NCBI GenBank assembly: GCA_008933995.1
Contig: WARS01000027.1
Coordinates: forward strand, 2,080,001-2,144,000
Source: Datnioides undecimradiatus
Taxonomy: Eukaryota; Chordata; Actinopteri; Lobotiformes; Datnioididae
Reading direction: 5' to 3'
DNA: 64,000 nucleotides
The notes beneath the pieces were generated by a model that saw only the letters and a list, made by a program, of their open reading frames with translations, was not told where the DNA came from and did no database searches. The position numbers were made by a program, and so were the translations under genes. Shown here one piece after another: positions 36,801-58,830 of this stretch (positions are counted from its first letter, which is position 1; each line of letters begins with the position of its first letter).

Positions 36801-37811
36801 TACATCACCTCCAGACTCCACCACCACCAGGACTCCCAGTCCAACACCAGACAGACTATAGACTCTCCTTACCCATGAAGTCCTCCATGACCTCCCGGAT
36901 CTCTCCGACCTCCTCGTCAGCCCCACCTCTGCCCATCACCTCAGCTCCGTGGACCACCAGGACCAAGCACCCAGACCCTCTGGAACCCCAACCACATCAA
37001 ACACCAACCAGCCTTCAGGCAGAATCTCAAAACCCTGAAACGCCTCCTCACTGATCCACCACACCACGCAGCTGTTACATCTGCTGTGAGTGGACTGGAG
37101 AGCACCAGAATGAGCCCAGAGGGTCACAGACAGTCCAATACCAACACTTCTGTATCTTTAATGAGGTTTTTATAAAACGAATCTGCGACAGAAAATTTGA
37201 GTTTTGAGGGAAAATATTTAGTTTAAATTAATAAAAAAAGTAATAATTTTTAAAAAAAATGGTAAAAACTAGTAACTAAAGCTGTCAGAATAGAGCTGAA
37301 CAGAGTAGAACTGATTATGTGATGCTGGTCTACTCCACTGTTCTCTGTCTGTGTGTGTGCTGTTCTATTCTGTTCTACTCTGCCCTTTACTATTATACTC
37401 CATATATTCTATATGTTATTGCATTCTATGCTGTCATTTACCTTTCTATTCTACTATGTTCTACTTGATTTGTTGAACTCTGTTCTGTTCTGTTTTGCTC
37501 TATTCTTTGTATTCTATTCTATTCTTCCAGTTACTATTCTGTTCTACTTAGTTCTACTCTACTCTGTTTTATTCTATTGTGCTCCACTCTATTCTAATCT
37601 GTTCTAATCTGATCTTTTCTGTTCTACACTTTTCTATTCAACTGTATTTCATTCTGTTCTGTTCTACTCTATTTGGATCTATTTTTGATATCAGCGCTCC
37701 CGATCAGCAGTTCAGGTGTTTGAAGCCTCCAGACTGCAGCTCGTCATGTGACCTGTGTCTGCTGCTCAACACAAAGAATGACTAAATATAGATCCTTATC
37801 ACACAGACATA

Positions 37812-37851
<40 letters not shown>

Positions 37852-38008
37852 GGGAAGTTTGCTGTTGTTTCTGTTCTTCCTGGTGTGTGTGGGAAATCCC
37901 CTGTGATGACATCACACAGGTAGAACCCTGTTGACCCCACCCTCCAAAGCACTGGGAAGGGTGTGTGTGAGTGTGTGTGTGTGAGTGTGTGTGTGTGTGT
38001 GAGTGTGT

Positions 38009-38055
<47 letters not shown>

Positions 38056-38068
38056 TGTGTGTGTGTGT

Positions 38069-38100
<32 letters not shown>

Positions 38101-39555
38101 TTCTTCTGTCTTTGTGAGGACCAGTGAGGAGTTATTTACTAAAGTTTAATTAAAAGTGAATCATTTATTGGAGAAGTTCAGGTGTTTTAGATGTACAAGG
38201 ACACCAATGAGCAGATGAAATCAGGCGATGTGAAAGAAAACAGATAATTAGACGTATACAAGATGAAAATAAGACAAAAATTAAAGTGAGCAACTGTTGT
38301 GCAGGTAAACAGCTACACAATGCCAACGTGCTAACAAAGCCAATGCTAAAATCCTGGTGCTAAGCAGCCACCGTGTTAGCATGTTAGCATGCTAGCATTT
38401 TGTAACTAGCACTCATCAAAAAGCCCAGAGTGACGATCTTAAACGAGCTCGACTGAGAGACAACCAACATTTCATCGCACAAAAGCAAATTCACACGACC
38501 GACGCTGCAACGATCTGAGAGTTGGTGTTGATTTAAAAACAAAAGAAACAATGATATTTATTTTTTAATTTGTCCAAATATAGATGAACAACACATCTCA
38601 GGTTGACCTCCAACCTTTCGTGGCTGAGGTTTCCAGTGCATCATAATCTAACACACACACACAGACACAGACGAGCCAAACCTACGGCACTGAAAGTAGG
38701 TAAGTAGATCTCGTCTTCTTGTGGTTTCTGCAGATCTCTGCACCAGTTTAACACTGAGTGTGTGTGTTTGTGTGCGTGAGAGAGAGTGATCAGATAAGAT
38801 CAAATCTAATCTGATCAAGTCAACCCTAACAATTGATATTGGATATTTTAGATGTAAGATTAAATAAAATATTACAGATATTTGAACAAAAGTCATTTTC
38901 CATCCCTCCAGACGTCCCACCAGACGATATGATATGATATCAGACGATATCATCTGATCAGCCTTCAATCATAATTTGAGTGTCAATATGTTGTTTTCAC
39001 ACAAAATAAGTTCAATTGTTTAGTTAAAATCCCTGATGTAGCATCTTCTCCTTCTGCTTCATTAAAAATCTGAATTTATAAATATAAGTTGGGCTGTTTC
39101 TCTGTACTCGAGGCTTCAGGCACCCATGTAGGTCGAATACTGATGCCTGATTGGCTTTCAGACTGTTTGTAATGTCACAGGCTCATAAAGGTCCATTGTT
39201 GGAGACTATATTTCCAGTCAGCACATGGAAACTTTCCACTTTAACACTCTGCAGTGACATCATCCTCACTCACAACTCGTCCCATACGAGCCTTTGTTGT
39301 CACTCTTCAACACGCTCGATGACACGTTGTTCATTAACCTGCACGGCTGTTGCATAGACTTCAGTGAAAAGAACTGCCGGGTTTGTGACTAAACGATCAT
39401 GGTTTGGGTTAAAATAAGTGTTTTATATACAAACCTGATTCAAAAAAGTCAAAAAGTCATTTCTACCATTCGCTGTAAAACTACCACAGCTCACCTCTGT
39501 GACAGATGATGACACTCATCTCCATCTTCATCTGTTCACTTCGTACACCTGCAGG
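36801..39555. other. Spacer between il26 and il22, middle part
   Basis: No gene. Contains a degenerate TTCTA/TTCTG pentanucleotide region at 37360-37680, (CA)n at 37814-37849 and an interrupted (TG)n block at 37965-38100. 'gttagcatgttagcatgcta' near 38373 is one of the window-wide TTAGCATG words. Confidence 0.5.
37965..38100. repeat. Interrupted (TG)n microsatellite
   Basis: TG runs broken by GTGAG interruptions for about 135 bp. Confidence 0.95.
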
Positions 39556-39559
39556 TCTT

Positions 39560-39772
39560 TCTGCATGAACATCGCTCGATCTTGTTTTCTTACACTTATT
39601 TATGTACATATTATAGTTTTTATCTTTATCTTATTTAGGTTTTTATCTTTTGTTCTATTTTATGTCATTACTGTTTTTATGTTATTACTGTTACTGTTAC
39701 TGCAATAACAAAATTTCCCTCAGGGGATTAATAAAGTACTTTTATTCTGTTCTGTTCTATTCTATTATAAAA
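39560..39772 (+). mobile_element. LINE 3' tail
   Basis: 'aatttccctcaggggatt' followed by 'aataaagtac' and a degenerate TTCTG/TTCTA tail is the same type of 3' end as the LINE at 11995-12632. No coding part remains, so it is a very short 5'-truncated copy. Confidence 0.65.
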
Positions 39773-39779
39773 CACCAGT

Positions 39780-40790
39780 TAAACTTGTGTTAGTTGAAAG
39801 AAGTCAACATTAGGTTATTCTGCTTGCTAACTGCATGCTAACTAGCGTACGTTAGCTTGCTTTCATTAGCTTATTTTAACTTACGTGCAAAAATAACGTT
39901 AACTCATTTCAACTTACACACAGATTAACTTGTGTAATGTAATGACTTTTAAATCCTTTAGCTAACTAATGTGAACTTAAATTCAGTCACGTTAGCTAAC
40001 TGTTACATAGTATGACAAGCTGATTGACACAAACAACACTGACTTGACTTACATACGGGTTAAATGGTTAAATGGTTTAAAGTAACAATGATTCATTAAA
40101 TGTATGTTAGCTAAGTTACACAACCCAACTTCCACCTATTAATAAATAAATTAGTAATCTACAAACTTATTTTAACAAACATACACTAGTTAACTTGTGT
40201 AAAATAGTGTTGACATCTACGTACTTTAGTTATGTAGCATAGCATTGATTGATTTGACTTACTTATGTTAGCTAACTGTTACGTAATACTGACATTTTAC
40301 ATAAGTTGTTGAACATTAATAACATTTGATTTGTTTAAACTAACACACAAGTTAAATGGTGCAAAGTAACAATGACTCATTTAACAAATGCTAGCTAATT
40401 TACAAAACTATGACTTTTTGACTTGCAAACTTATTTCAGCTTATGCTAGTCAGCTTGTGTAATATGGTATTGACTTATATTTGTATGTTATGTAACTCAT
40501 GTAACAAAACATTTATTTATTTTGACTTGCAAGCGTTCACTTACACACACTAGATAACGTTTACATATCAGGGATGCTAACTAACATAAGTAACATAAGA
40601 TTTAATTTAACTACTGATCTTAACATCAACTTAAACTGATTTTAACTCATCCATAACTTCTGTACTGTAATATTAATTTATTTTACGTATGTGAGTTAAC
40701 TTGTGCAACATAACACTGACTTATTTTACCTCATGTGCATAAGATAACTAACAAAATGAAAACACTGACTCTGACACGAGTCACATATTT
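39780..40790. repeat. Old diverged tandem repeat region
   Basis: Words such as 'ttaacttgtgtaa', 'gttagctaactgttac', 'acttgcaa' and 'gttaaatggt' recur irregularly over about 1 kb. No coding character. Confidence 0.5.
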
Positions 40791-41496
40791 CATTGATGAA
40801 ACTACCTTTAATTTAAATCACATCAAAAATTATTTTTGCTAACTACATCACACCGTCTTTTTGGATTATCATCATAGTTTTTATCTTTGTTGTTGTTTTA
40901 TTGTCATTCATTTTTTAAATACTTTGAATTTTCTGATTTTATTCTTGTGAATTGTTTCATCAGTGTAAAACTGTCTTGAAAATGGTTTTTAACAAGTTTT
41001 TTAAATTATAATTCTCATTTTTGAAGCCAGATATTTTTGATAGAGGGTTGGATTTGATATTTTTTACAAGTGATAAAACAAGTCTAGCAGTCCTGCACTC
41101 TCATACGTAGTCCTCACATTGAACCAACCATGATCTCAAAGGGCATTGCACACACACGGGGCAACATATGACTCACTTTACACCCACACACTCTGTTTTG
41201 TGTGTTAAACTGCGTCCTGGCAGCATCTCGATGCACCGCTGTCCTATTTTCCTGCATCGAGTTTCACTCCATCTAACCTCTGTGTGGCAGATCTGCTGCT
41301 TTGTTAACACTGAAACACACGTAAGAGCAAATGATGGCGAGGGGGAGATCAGTTTAAAGTTCAACTGGAGCCGAAACAACGAGTCCGCCAATCAATTAAA
41401 TGATCAAGAGTTAATCAGTTAACTGCTCTGATGAATGTTGAAGTGATTACTACAAACATTTTAAACAGTTGAGATATACATTCATCTGAAAACTGC
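40791..41496. other. Spacer downstream of il22
   Basis: AT-rich; nothing recognised. Confidence 0.5.
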
Positions 41497-41740
41497 TGTT
41501 ACTCTGAATACTCTGATTACATCTGACTGCAGACACTACTGTTACTCTGAATACTCTAATTACATCTGGCTGCAGACACTACTGTTACTCTGAATACTCT
41601 AATTACATCTGGCTGCAGACACCACTGTTACTCTGAATACTCTGATTACATCTGGCTGCAGACACCACTGTTACTCTGAATACTCTAATTACATTTGACT
41701 TTTACTCTAGATACTCTAACTACATTTGTCTGCAGATGTT
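41497..41740. repeat. 43-bp minisatellite past the il22 3' end
   Basis: Four to five copies of a 43-bp unit beginning 'tgttactctgaatactct' and ending 'ctgcagacac'. Neighbouring copies differ by one to a few bases; the last is partly deleted. Confidence 0.92.
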
Positions 41741-41891
41741 TGGAGCAGTTGTGTTTTAGTGCTTCCCTTTTGATTTAATAAGTGATAAGTGATGTAAACG
41801 AACCTTAACGTGACTTCTGTGATGAAAAAACAGTGAACTGTCCCTTTAAGAGCAGCATGGGGAGGAGCCATCGTTCACGTTCAAACCAAAC

Positions 41892-41897
41892 TTTATT
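41892..41897 (-). terminator. Candidate il22 polyadenylation signal (AATAAA)
   Basis: Minus-strand AATAAA about 300 nt past the il22 stop and just past the AU-rich block. Confidence 0.5.
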
Positions 41898-42034
41898 AAT
41901 TTTCAAGTAAAATTGAGTAACACAGTTTCACTCAGCGGAGCGTAACATGTAAATACTGTAACATCTTTTTTATAATAATGAGCCATAACATGGCAACATG
42001 ATCAACACCAGAGTCCTGCGGTGTTAGAAAACAT

Positions 42035-42190
42035 CCTGATCAATAAATAGATCAATAACTAATCAGTCAATATAAATATTGTACGTTTATATTTTTAAAA
42101 AACTTAAATATGCTTTCAAATTAAATATAGTAATAAATAAAATAAAAGTATAAAAGTTGTTGGTATAAAAGGCGATAAATATGATAAATA
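42035..42190 (-). promoter_or_regulatory. AU-rich element cluster, il22 3'UTR
   Basis: The sense (minus) strand contains several ATTTA, TATTTATT and ATATTTA words within 160 nt of the il22 stop, as expected for a rapidly degraded cytokine mRNA. Confidence 0.6.
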
Positions 42191-42198
42191 GATGCTCT

Positions 42199-42740
42199 TC
42201 AGTGTTCAGTCGAGGCGCGTGGCGTGTCGGTGCCGTTTCTGGGCTCGAGGCAGAAGTCCTGCAGGTACGTGAACAGGATGTCGATCTCTCCCACGGCTTT
42301 GTTCAAACCTCGCTCGCCCCCCATCTGAAACCGACAGACAGGTTAGAAATCGCACAAACACATTTTCCAAATGTGAATTCATCCACCGCTGAAAGTAGTC
42401 CCTAACGAATCCTCTGTTTCCTGCTGCTTGTTCCTTTAAAGACTGCTTCAGGAGCCTGTTTTCAGTCAGATAAACAGTATATATATATATATATATATAA
42501 AATATATATATATATATAATATATAATCGTGTCTTTGTCTTCTGACTTCAGCATTATAATTATTCATTTAATTAAAAGACAAAGCAAACGACTCTTTGGT
42601 CCTGACCGCGCTCTGCGTCGTCTTACCTCGGTGAGCTTCCTGCGAAACGCCACAGCGTGCTGATGGTCGTGGTAGCGAGTCAGATTCTGGAGAGACAGAC
42701 AGGTTCTGCAGGTTAGCAGCTGTTATCATATCACATCTTT

Positions 42741-42784
<44 letters not shown>

Positions 42785-44260
42785 CCCTAAGTGAAAAACC
42801 ACTGAAAGTCACTATCGATATTAAGATCAACCACAGCGCCACACAACTGTAAACTGTAAACTGCAAACCAGCTCGATCAGAGCGACGGTGCCAACATCCG
42901 TCACTGAATTATTCAGCATTTTCTGCGCTGCACCTTCACATTAAAAGCATTTAAACGAACAAACAGGAGGTGACTTTTACTATGAAGCAGTTCGTCGTGA
43001 CATTAGCACTGGCTGCAACACAACGAAAGGGCTTTTGTTGCTTCTTTATTTATTTGTTTGGCTGCAACGTAAACAAATTATTTTTGGCAAACCGGCATCT
43101 TGCAGTTACCACAAGTGACCACGGGTGTCGCCAAATCAGCCGGGACTGAAACCGTTCAGGTTAAAGACGACGGCAGAAAACTGCCAAATGTCAAATTTAC
43201 TGGATTTGAATGGAAATCTTTTTTTGGATATACACTCTGTCGGTTTCCAGTTTGGAGTTTTGCTTTTTCATGCTAGCTGTCATGCTAGGCTAAGCTATCC
43301 GTGCATGGACACTCACGCAGCCTTGAGTCTGCAGGTCCTGGCTGACGCGGCTCAGGTCGATCTTCAGCCGGTGCATGTGAGGGTGGTCGTTCTCGCGGTG
43401 AGACAGGATGTTGTTCAGGTAGAAGTCGAGGATGTTGGCGTGGAGGCAGCAGATGGTCAGGTGGTCCTGGAAGAGGGTGGAGAGGTCAGAGGTCAGAGCG
43501 GGAGGACGGTGACTGAATGTTCGGCTAACGGGAGTTTGGTTTGAGGTGAGACTCACCTGGTTGGAGTTGACTCTCGGCATCAGACGGACGCTGGAGTCGC
43601 TCTCCGGCTGCTTGCTCTGAGCCTGAGGACGCAAAACCAGATTAGCATCACATGTTAACACGTCAACACGCTAACACGATTTTAGCATTTGACCCCTACA
43701 AAACGCTTTGACGAGACTCAAGTTAAGGAGTCATAGTGCTGAAGCTATGAAGTAACATTAGCACCAAAAAACTTAAAGTTAATAAAATTTTCTGAGTCAA
43801 TATCGTTGGATCAAATGTTGCAGAGAACGATTTATTTAATTCTGCTTTTTATTCAAAGATTAAACTAAAGACAGAGGACATACTGGTTGAAAGTGGCTTC
43901 GCTGTGACCGCCTGCAAGTTAACAGATAAATGGTAATAATCCAGTCCTGCAGTGTAAAATATTAAAAATTTGGCAGCGCTGAACGCTTTTAATTTGGCTT
44001 TTAAATGCACTTGTAAACGTTAATTCATGCTTTATTAAACACTGATTCAGATCAATGCAACAACTAAAGTTAAAGAATCAACCACTCACGTGTTTCGACA
44101 CTTCCCGGACGGCGTGGTACGTCTCCGGGTCTCTCAGTGGCTGGCTGAGAGACCGGTCGACGGGGAGCGACGCCGCCTGCTCGGCACAGCCAATCAGAAG
44201 CAACGGCAGGAGGACCAGCAAGGCAGGACGGACGTAGGAGACGAGGGTGGCGAGCTTCAT
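42199..44260 (-). CDS. il22: Interleukin-22, five coding exons
   Basis: Exons: 44090-44260, 43557-43622, 43317-43466, 42627-42686, 42199-42324; 57+22+50+20+41 = 190 residues, all phase 0. [22 protein letters not shown] plus the next residues form a signal peptide. Exon 3 reads [20 protein letters not shown] and exon 5 reads [21 protein letters not shown] (in parts: [21 protein letters not shown]). These are strong IL-22 segments: helix with paired cysteines, then the C-terminal helix. Secreted; in vertebrates IL-22 acts on epithelial IL22RA1/IL10RB to induce barrier and antimicrobial responses via STAT3. The last exon ends in a short polar tail with an NGT glycosylation sequon. A non-coding 5' exon is likely. 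The neighbours il26 and mdm1 match vertebrate order. Confidence 0.95.
42476..42525. repeat. (TA)n microsatellite, il22 intron 4
   Basis: TA run with two small interruptions between il22 exons 4 and 5. Confidence 0.93.
42745..42778. repeat. (TG)n microsatellite, il22 intron 3
   Basis: About 16 TG units between il22 exons 3 and 4. Confidence 0.93.
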
Positions 44261-44414
44261 GGTCAGGATGGATAAACGATCTCTAATCCTTTCAGAGTGC
44301 AGGAGGGAGCGTGTTCACCTGCAAGACGAGAGAGAAGTTAAACACGAACGACCTTTAACATTTTCTGTGATAAAAACACGAAAATGTTTGAATCTGCTGA
44401 AAGTGTTTCCTCAC

Positions 44415-44430
44415 CTGTCAGCTGAGGCTG
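44415..44430 (-). other. Probable non-coding first exon end of il22
   Basis: A donor (exon edge 44415, intron gtgagg) and an acceptor (cttgcag, exon edge 44318) bracket a 96-nt intron between the TATA box and the il22 ATG. Human IL22 also begins with a non-coding exon. The transcript start near 44430 is estimated from the TATA box. Confidence 0.45.
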
Positions 44431-44455
44431 TGAGGACGTCTCTGTGCCCTCTCTC

Positions 44456-44461
44456 TTTATA
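44456..44461 (-). promoter_or_regulatory. il22 TATA box
   Basis: TATAAA on the minus strand, about 195 bp upstream of the ATG and about 40 bp upstream of the candidate non-coding exon donor. Confidence 0.55.
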
Positions 44462-44521
44462 CAGATCAACCCTCCGCCCCCTCTGCAGAAATATAGGACA
44501 GGTAACCATCAAAAAAGCCCC

Positions 44522-44523
<2 letters not shown>

Positions 44524-44596
<73 letters not shown>
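44524..44596. repeat. (CA)n microsatellite in il22 upstream region
   Basis: About 36 CA units starting about 60 bp upstream of the il22 TATA box. A second run, (GT)n, is at 44761-44804. The two are complementary on one strand and could form a cruciform-type structure around 44597-44760. Confidence 0.93.
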
Positions 44597-44598
<2 letters not shown>

Positions 44599-44761
44599 CA
44601 GTGCTTAGCTCGTGCAATCTGTGTTTACTGTCACTAACACAAAGAGGAAATTAACTGACAGTCAGGGTGTGACGACTTACTCCAATAATGTTTGTCACAG
44701 ATTTGCTAATAGGACATTTTAATTGTACATCTGCAGGGACATCATTTCCTCTATTTGCCTG

Positions 44762-44804
<43 letters not shown>

Positions 44805-44807
<3 letters not shown>

Positions 44808-47800
44808 CCCCGGTGGATTAGAAGCTGGAAGTCCACTTTATTACATAAACTTCCCTCAAAACAAACAAGACAAAAGACCGAGGTAAGCGGCCCAGCTCAG
44901 ATCACCTGCTTCTCTTTATCACATTATGCAACAATGATTATGATTATGCAGTTATAATGTCGCTGCCTTTAAAACAGAAAACCAGAGTGACCAGCTCTGC
45001 AGAGGAAGTGTTTTTGTAAATGCTGCACCTTTAAAAGCTGCAATAACTACAACAAACACGCAGCGCATCATCTACACCTTGTGTTTCAGCCGCAAAGATT
45101 AGCATGTTAGCATGTTAGCATTTGGGCTTTATTTAATAGAAACAACAGCTGTTGCGAGCCACCAAAGACCCCAGATTAGGTGATAGTTAAAAAAAATAGA
45201 TACCAACGTGTGTAAATTGGCATCAAACTGCAAACTTTATGAAAATTTATGAAAAATTGCTTGATTTTTGCACTAAACTGAGCAAAAAAGCCTCAGACTG
45301 TAGCACCGGGAAAACATACGCGCTGAACACAGTGACAGGCCGCCACAATCTGTCATTAATAAAAAATATGCCTCTATCAGTATTTGCACAGTTAGCTTCG
45401 ATGCTAAAGCTGCACTTCCTCCAGCCACTTTGATGATGATGCTATGTTGAAGCAAATGGGAAAACTGTTTCAGATAAATCAACAATTAACACGAGTTTTA
45501 CAGATCTGAGGCTGGCTTCCTGTATCTGATGCTGACAAGATTAGCATGTTAGCATGCTAATATACGCTAATTAGCTTTAAAAGTACAACCGCGGGTGATG
45601 AGAAGTGGCGGACAAGCGACAGCGAGCTGAGCTTTAAGATCCAGCACCAGGAGCGAATCAAACACGAGGACCAACTTAGCAAGCAGGAAATGCAACACAA
45701 AACACGTTAGCGTTTGTGTTTGTTGACTCGATAAATAAGCGTCTGTGTGCGAGCAGCGTGAACACACTGTCGCACTCGTTTCATCCATAAAAACATCGTT
45801 AAAGCCACTTTAAGTTCATTAACTATGCTGATGACTGGGAACTCATTACAGGAGGCAGGTGGGATCAAGGCTGGGACAAGAACAAAAGCAGATGATTATG
45901 AAACAGCAGGACGGTGAACATGGACACAGGGTGGACCTGTGGGGGACGCCACATCAGAGCGGGTGGAAGGACGCGGTCACATCAGACGCCGTGACACCCC
46001 GAAGGCGACTGTGTACTGATCGATGCCCGTTCCTGACGGGATTCTTCCTTTTTCCTGGCAGTGCGAGGCGACGGATCGAGTGTCCGACTCCTCTTTTCTC
46101 CTTAGTTTCTCATTTATTGTGTCGGCTGTGGGCGTGTGGATCCCTCGGAGACCGATAACAGGATTGAAATGGAGCCGTCATCACCCGACACTTCAGATCC
46201 TCGTTACGGGAGAGGGAGACTTTCACCGTGTCAACCTGCAGCTTTCTATCATGAATAAAACCAGAATTAAATGATTCTCAGTTAGAAATCAAACGCCGTC
46301 ACCGTGGCGTCACGTTTCCCGCCTGTGGCTGCGTCTTCTCATCAAACCGCAGCTTGCTCAAATTTCTTTTCAAGTCCATTCCGTCGACTCATCGAATCTG
46401 GCGTTGCATCATCTGTGTGTCACAAATAAAAAGTTTAGTCATGACATGTCGCAATGTGAGGAAGAAGTGGCATGAAGTGGGACACCCGGTAAATGACAGG
46501 GGAATAACCGCTGACACAGATGAAGCTGAGAGCCGGAGCTCATCGTGGTTTAATCGTCCAGACTCAGGCTCAGAGCGTTTAATGTGCCAGTCTAACGTCT
46601 GTCATCTCTTCTCTCGTTACTGAACGCGGGTAATTAGCCTGTTGCACTGTCGTGAAGGGAGAAGCTGAGTCAGTGACACCGAGATTATATTTTTAACTTT
46701 ATACACGTTATATGGAATAGAAACACGTGGATATATGTAGGCTGTGTGTGTGTGTGTGTGTTATCTGTCTATACATATATACAAAGAATATATATATATA
46801 TTATATACACATACATATATAGATATAGATACAAATGATAAATGTACAGTTTATAATACTACCTATACAACATACAGTCTATCTGTAGAGATAGAGCTTT
46901 ATATATATATATATTTGTAGCTGTATGTTTTTAGCTATATAAAGTTATAGAATCTATATATTATCAATGCATATTTATACTACTTTTATATGCAATCTCT
47001 CTATATATATCATATATACATATATATATATATGGAGAGAGTGAGAGTGTGTGTTTTATAGTAATACATAAATACTTATAGCTATACATAAATGTATCTG
47101 TGTATATATCATGCTATATGACCAGACTGTGTAACAGCGTCTGACGTGGTGTTTTCAGCTGACGTCATTGTCTCATTCAGCGCGTGTTTCATTCCCTCTG
47201 TGTTTTCAGCGTTTCCGTGACGTCACAGTTCAAACTTCATCCTCGGACTTTCTCGTCGCCTCTGACCGGCCTCGCTCAGGTTCGCGGTGTTTGTTCAGGC
47301 CTGTTGGTCGTTACGAGGGGGATTCACAGTCAGCTGCTTCATCACTCGCACCGGAGCCGTGTGCACTGTGTGTTTCAAATGGTGTGTGTATAGCACGGGT
47401 GGTTGCCGGGTAATCCATCCTGTCTGTCCGGAGGAAGTGATGACGGTGTTTGTTCTTCTTCCACTACGACCTGTGACATCAGCTCCAATGAGTCTTTAAA
47501 TACAAATTCAAACAAGGAAGGAATTTCGTCGTGAATTCCCGACTCAGCAAGGAAAGAAACACAAACACCCCAGTGAGGATGTTTGGTCTGAGGGTGCTTG
47601 AACTGCCCACGGCTCATCACGTTCTTTCATCACGGTTTCCAGCTGCTCAGCGAAAAATCTCTTCTCAACTCAACAGGAAACAACAAACAAACAAACAAAC
47701 AAACTGCAGCTGAGGACGAGTTAAAGGGTCAACCTCTATTTACAAATGTGCAGAACATTGTGTAAACACGTGTATAGACCTGTAAATGTACATAGATCTG

Positions 47801-48645
47801 CAGATGTTTGTTGAATGAACACTTACTGATTTATCTACACATTCACAGATCTATATACGCATTTACGTTTGTGTACGCATTAACAGACTCGTATACGCAT
47901 TTGTGAATTGTTTTTCTACGGTCGTCGTTTGTTATTTTTTGTTTATTGGTCTACAATGACAGAAAAACAACAACGAGTTGGTGTTTACTTCACCGTTTAA
48001 TGACTCTGATCTCAGCTGCCACACAGTAAACATTATTTCTACATTTATAAACACATCCATGACCCTAATCCAAAAGCATCAAATACATTAAACGTGTTTG
48101 CAGTTGAGTGCAGAGCTCTTCACTAAACTTCAGTCTGGGTTTTTGTGAATATCCACTCGTTGTGAACTGTCAGCGTCGCCATGTTGTGAAACCCTGTGAG
48201 GACGACTCGTCCGACTACAGGCGATAATGTCAGAATGTGCACGTGAGGCTGAGGCTCGTCAAAGAGGATGAAAACCAAGATCACATGACTGAATAAACGA
48301 CGTGGACAGCGCCGTCTCTTTAAGTGATGGACGTTGTGACCGCTGCAGAGGTCAGCATGGCGTTATTCATGTGTATATTGATGTATCCATGGCAACGTCC
48401 AGGGGTTGTCAACGCTGAGCTTCTGTCTGCAACAGCCGAAATCTCAAACATGAAGCGCTGAGTCGACAGATTCAAATCCCAAACCGGCGGTCACATGATG
48501 TCGTCTGTAAAAACAAACCACTCCCACTTTTTAAATGAACGCTATCAAATAAAAATCATTATTCCCACAGTGACTGATCTGCTAAAACTATACAAACAAC
48601 ACGCTGGTTTCCATGGCGACCCGGTTCGGGTCAGAAGGCCAGAGG
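44805..48645. other. Spacer between il22 and mdm1, including mdm1 3'UTR
   Basis: No gene recognised. 45570-45711 is open on the plus strand (DEKWRTSDSELSFKIQ, HEDQLSKQEMQHK) without recognisable family or splice partners. 46743-47050 is rich in TA dinucleotides. The last several hundred bases belong to the mdm1 3'UTR: candidate poly(A) signals on the minus strand are ATTAAA at 47996-48001 and AATAAA at 47942-47947. Confidence 0.5.
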
Positions 48646-58192
<9,547 letters not shown>

Positions 58193-58215
58193 GGCGCTCT
58201 CACCGCTGACAGAAC

Positions 58216-58224
58216 CTCGCGAGA
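58216..58224 (-). promoter_or_regulatory. TCTCGCGAG core-promoter motif of mdm1
   Basis: Minus-strand TCTCGCGAG 24 bp upstream of the mdm1 ATG, in a CpG-rich block (58180-58440) without a TATA box. This palindromic motif is typical of broad housekeeping promoters. Confidence 0.55.
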
Positions 58225-58778
58225 AGTCACTGTGTCACTATGCGACGAGCTGAAATGGTTAATTAGCTGGTTAATATCGTTCAACCAGCTAACTAACCCA
58301 CAGCAGCGCGCTAACCAGCTGCTGCACTTCGCCTCGTCTTCAGTTACAGGAACAAGCTGCCGCCGTTGCCATGGCAGCTCAGCGTCTGGCGCAGGCGCTT
58401 TCGAAAGAGACAGGTTGACGTCATGACGTCAGTGCTGTGGGTCTGTAATGATTTCCCGCTTCCTGTTTTCATTTGAATCATTTTCAATCAATTTCTTTTC
58501 CACAAATCATTTTGGATTCACATGTTTTCTGAATCATTTCATTATTTCTTTCAGAAACGCAAAATTGTATAAAATAAAGAAATCGAACAGTTTTTGTTTT
58601 TTCAGATAAAAGTAACTGGATCGATTCATTATTTTGCCATTTAAATATTTGTCACTGTTATTTGTGTGTTTGGCATGAAGAAGCTACGCCTTACATATAA
58701 CTGTGCATAAGTGAACCATAAACATGAACTTTCCTAAAACATATATCACCATAAACAGCATCTTTGGGTTTTTAAGAG

Positions 58779-58830
58779 TGGAGGAATGTAACTAAGTAAA
58801 TTTACTTGAGTAAAATTTGTAGGTACTATA
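58779..58830 (+). mobile_element. Teleost non-autonomous transposon end
   Basis: 'gtggaggaatgtaactaagt', then 'aaatttacttgagtaaaatt', matches the end of a very common fish repeat. Only about 50 bp remain. Confidence 0.55.

Noticed and set aside
36468-36926. His/Pro/Thr-rich and Gly/Trp-rich overlapping open frames on both strands
   Set aside because: Produced by a minisatellite of 'ccacccgtcc' units; no splice or start context.
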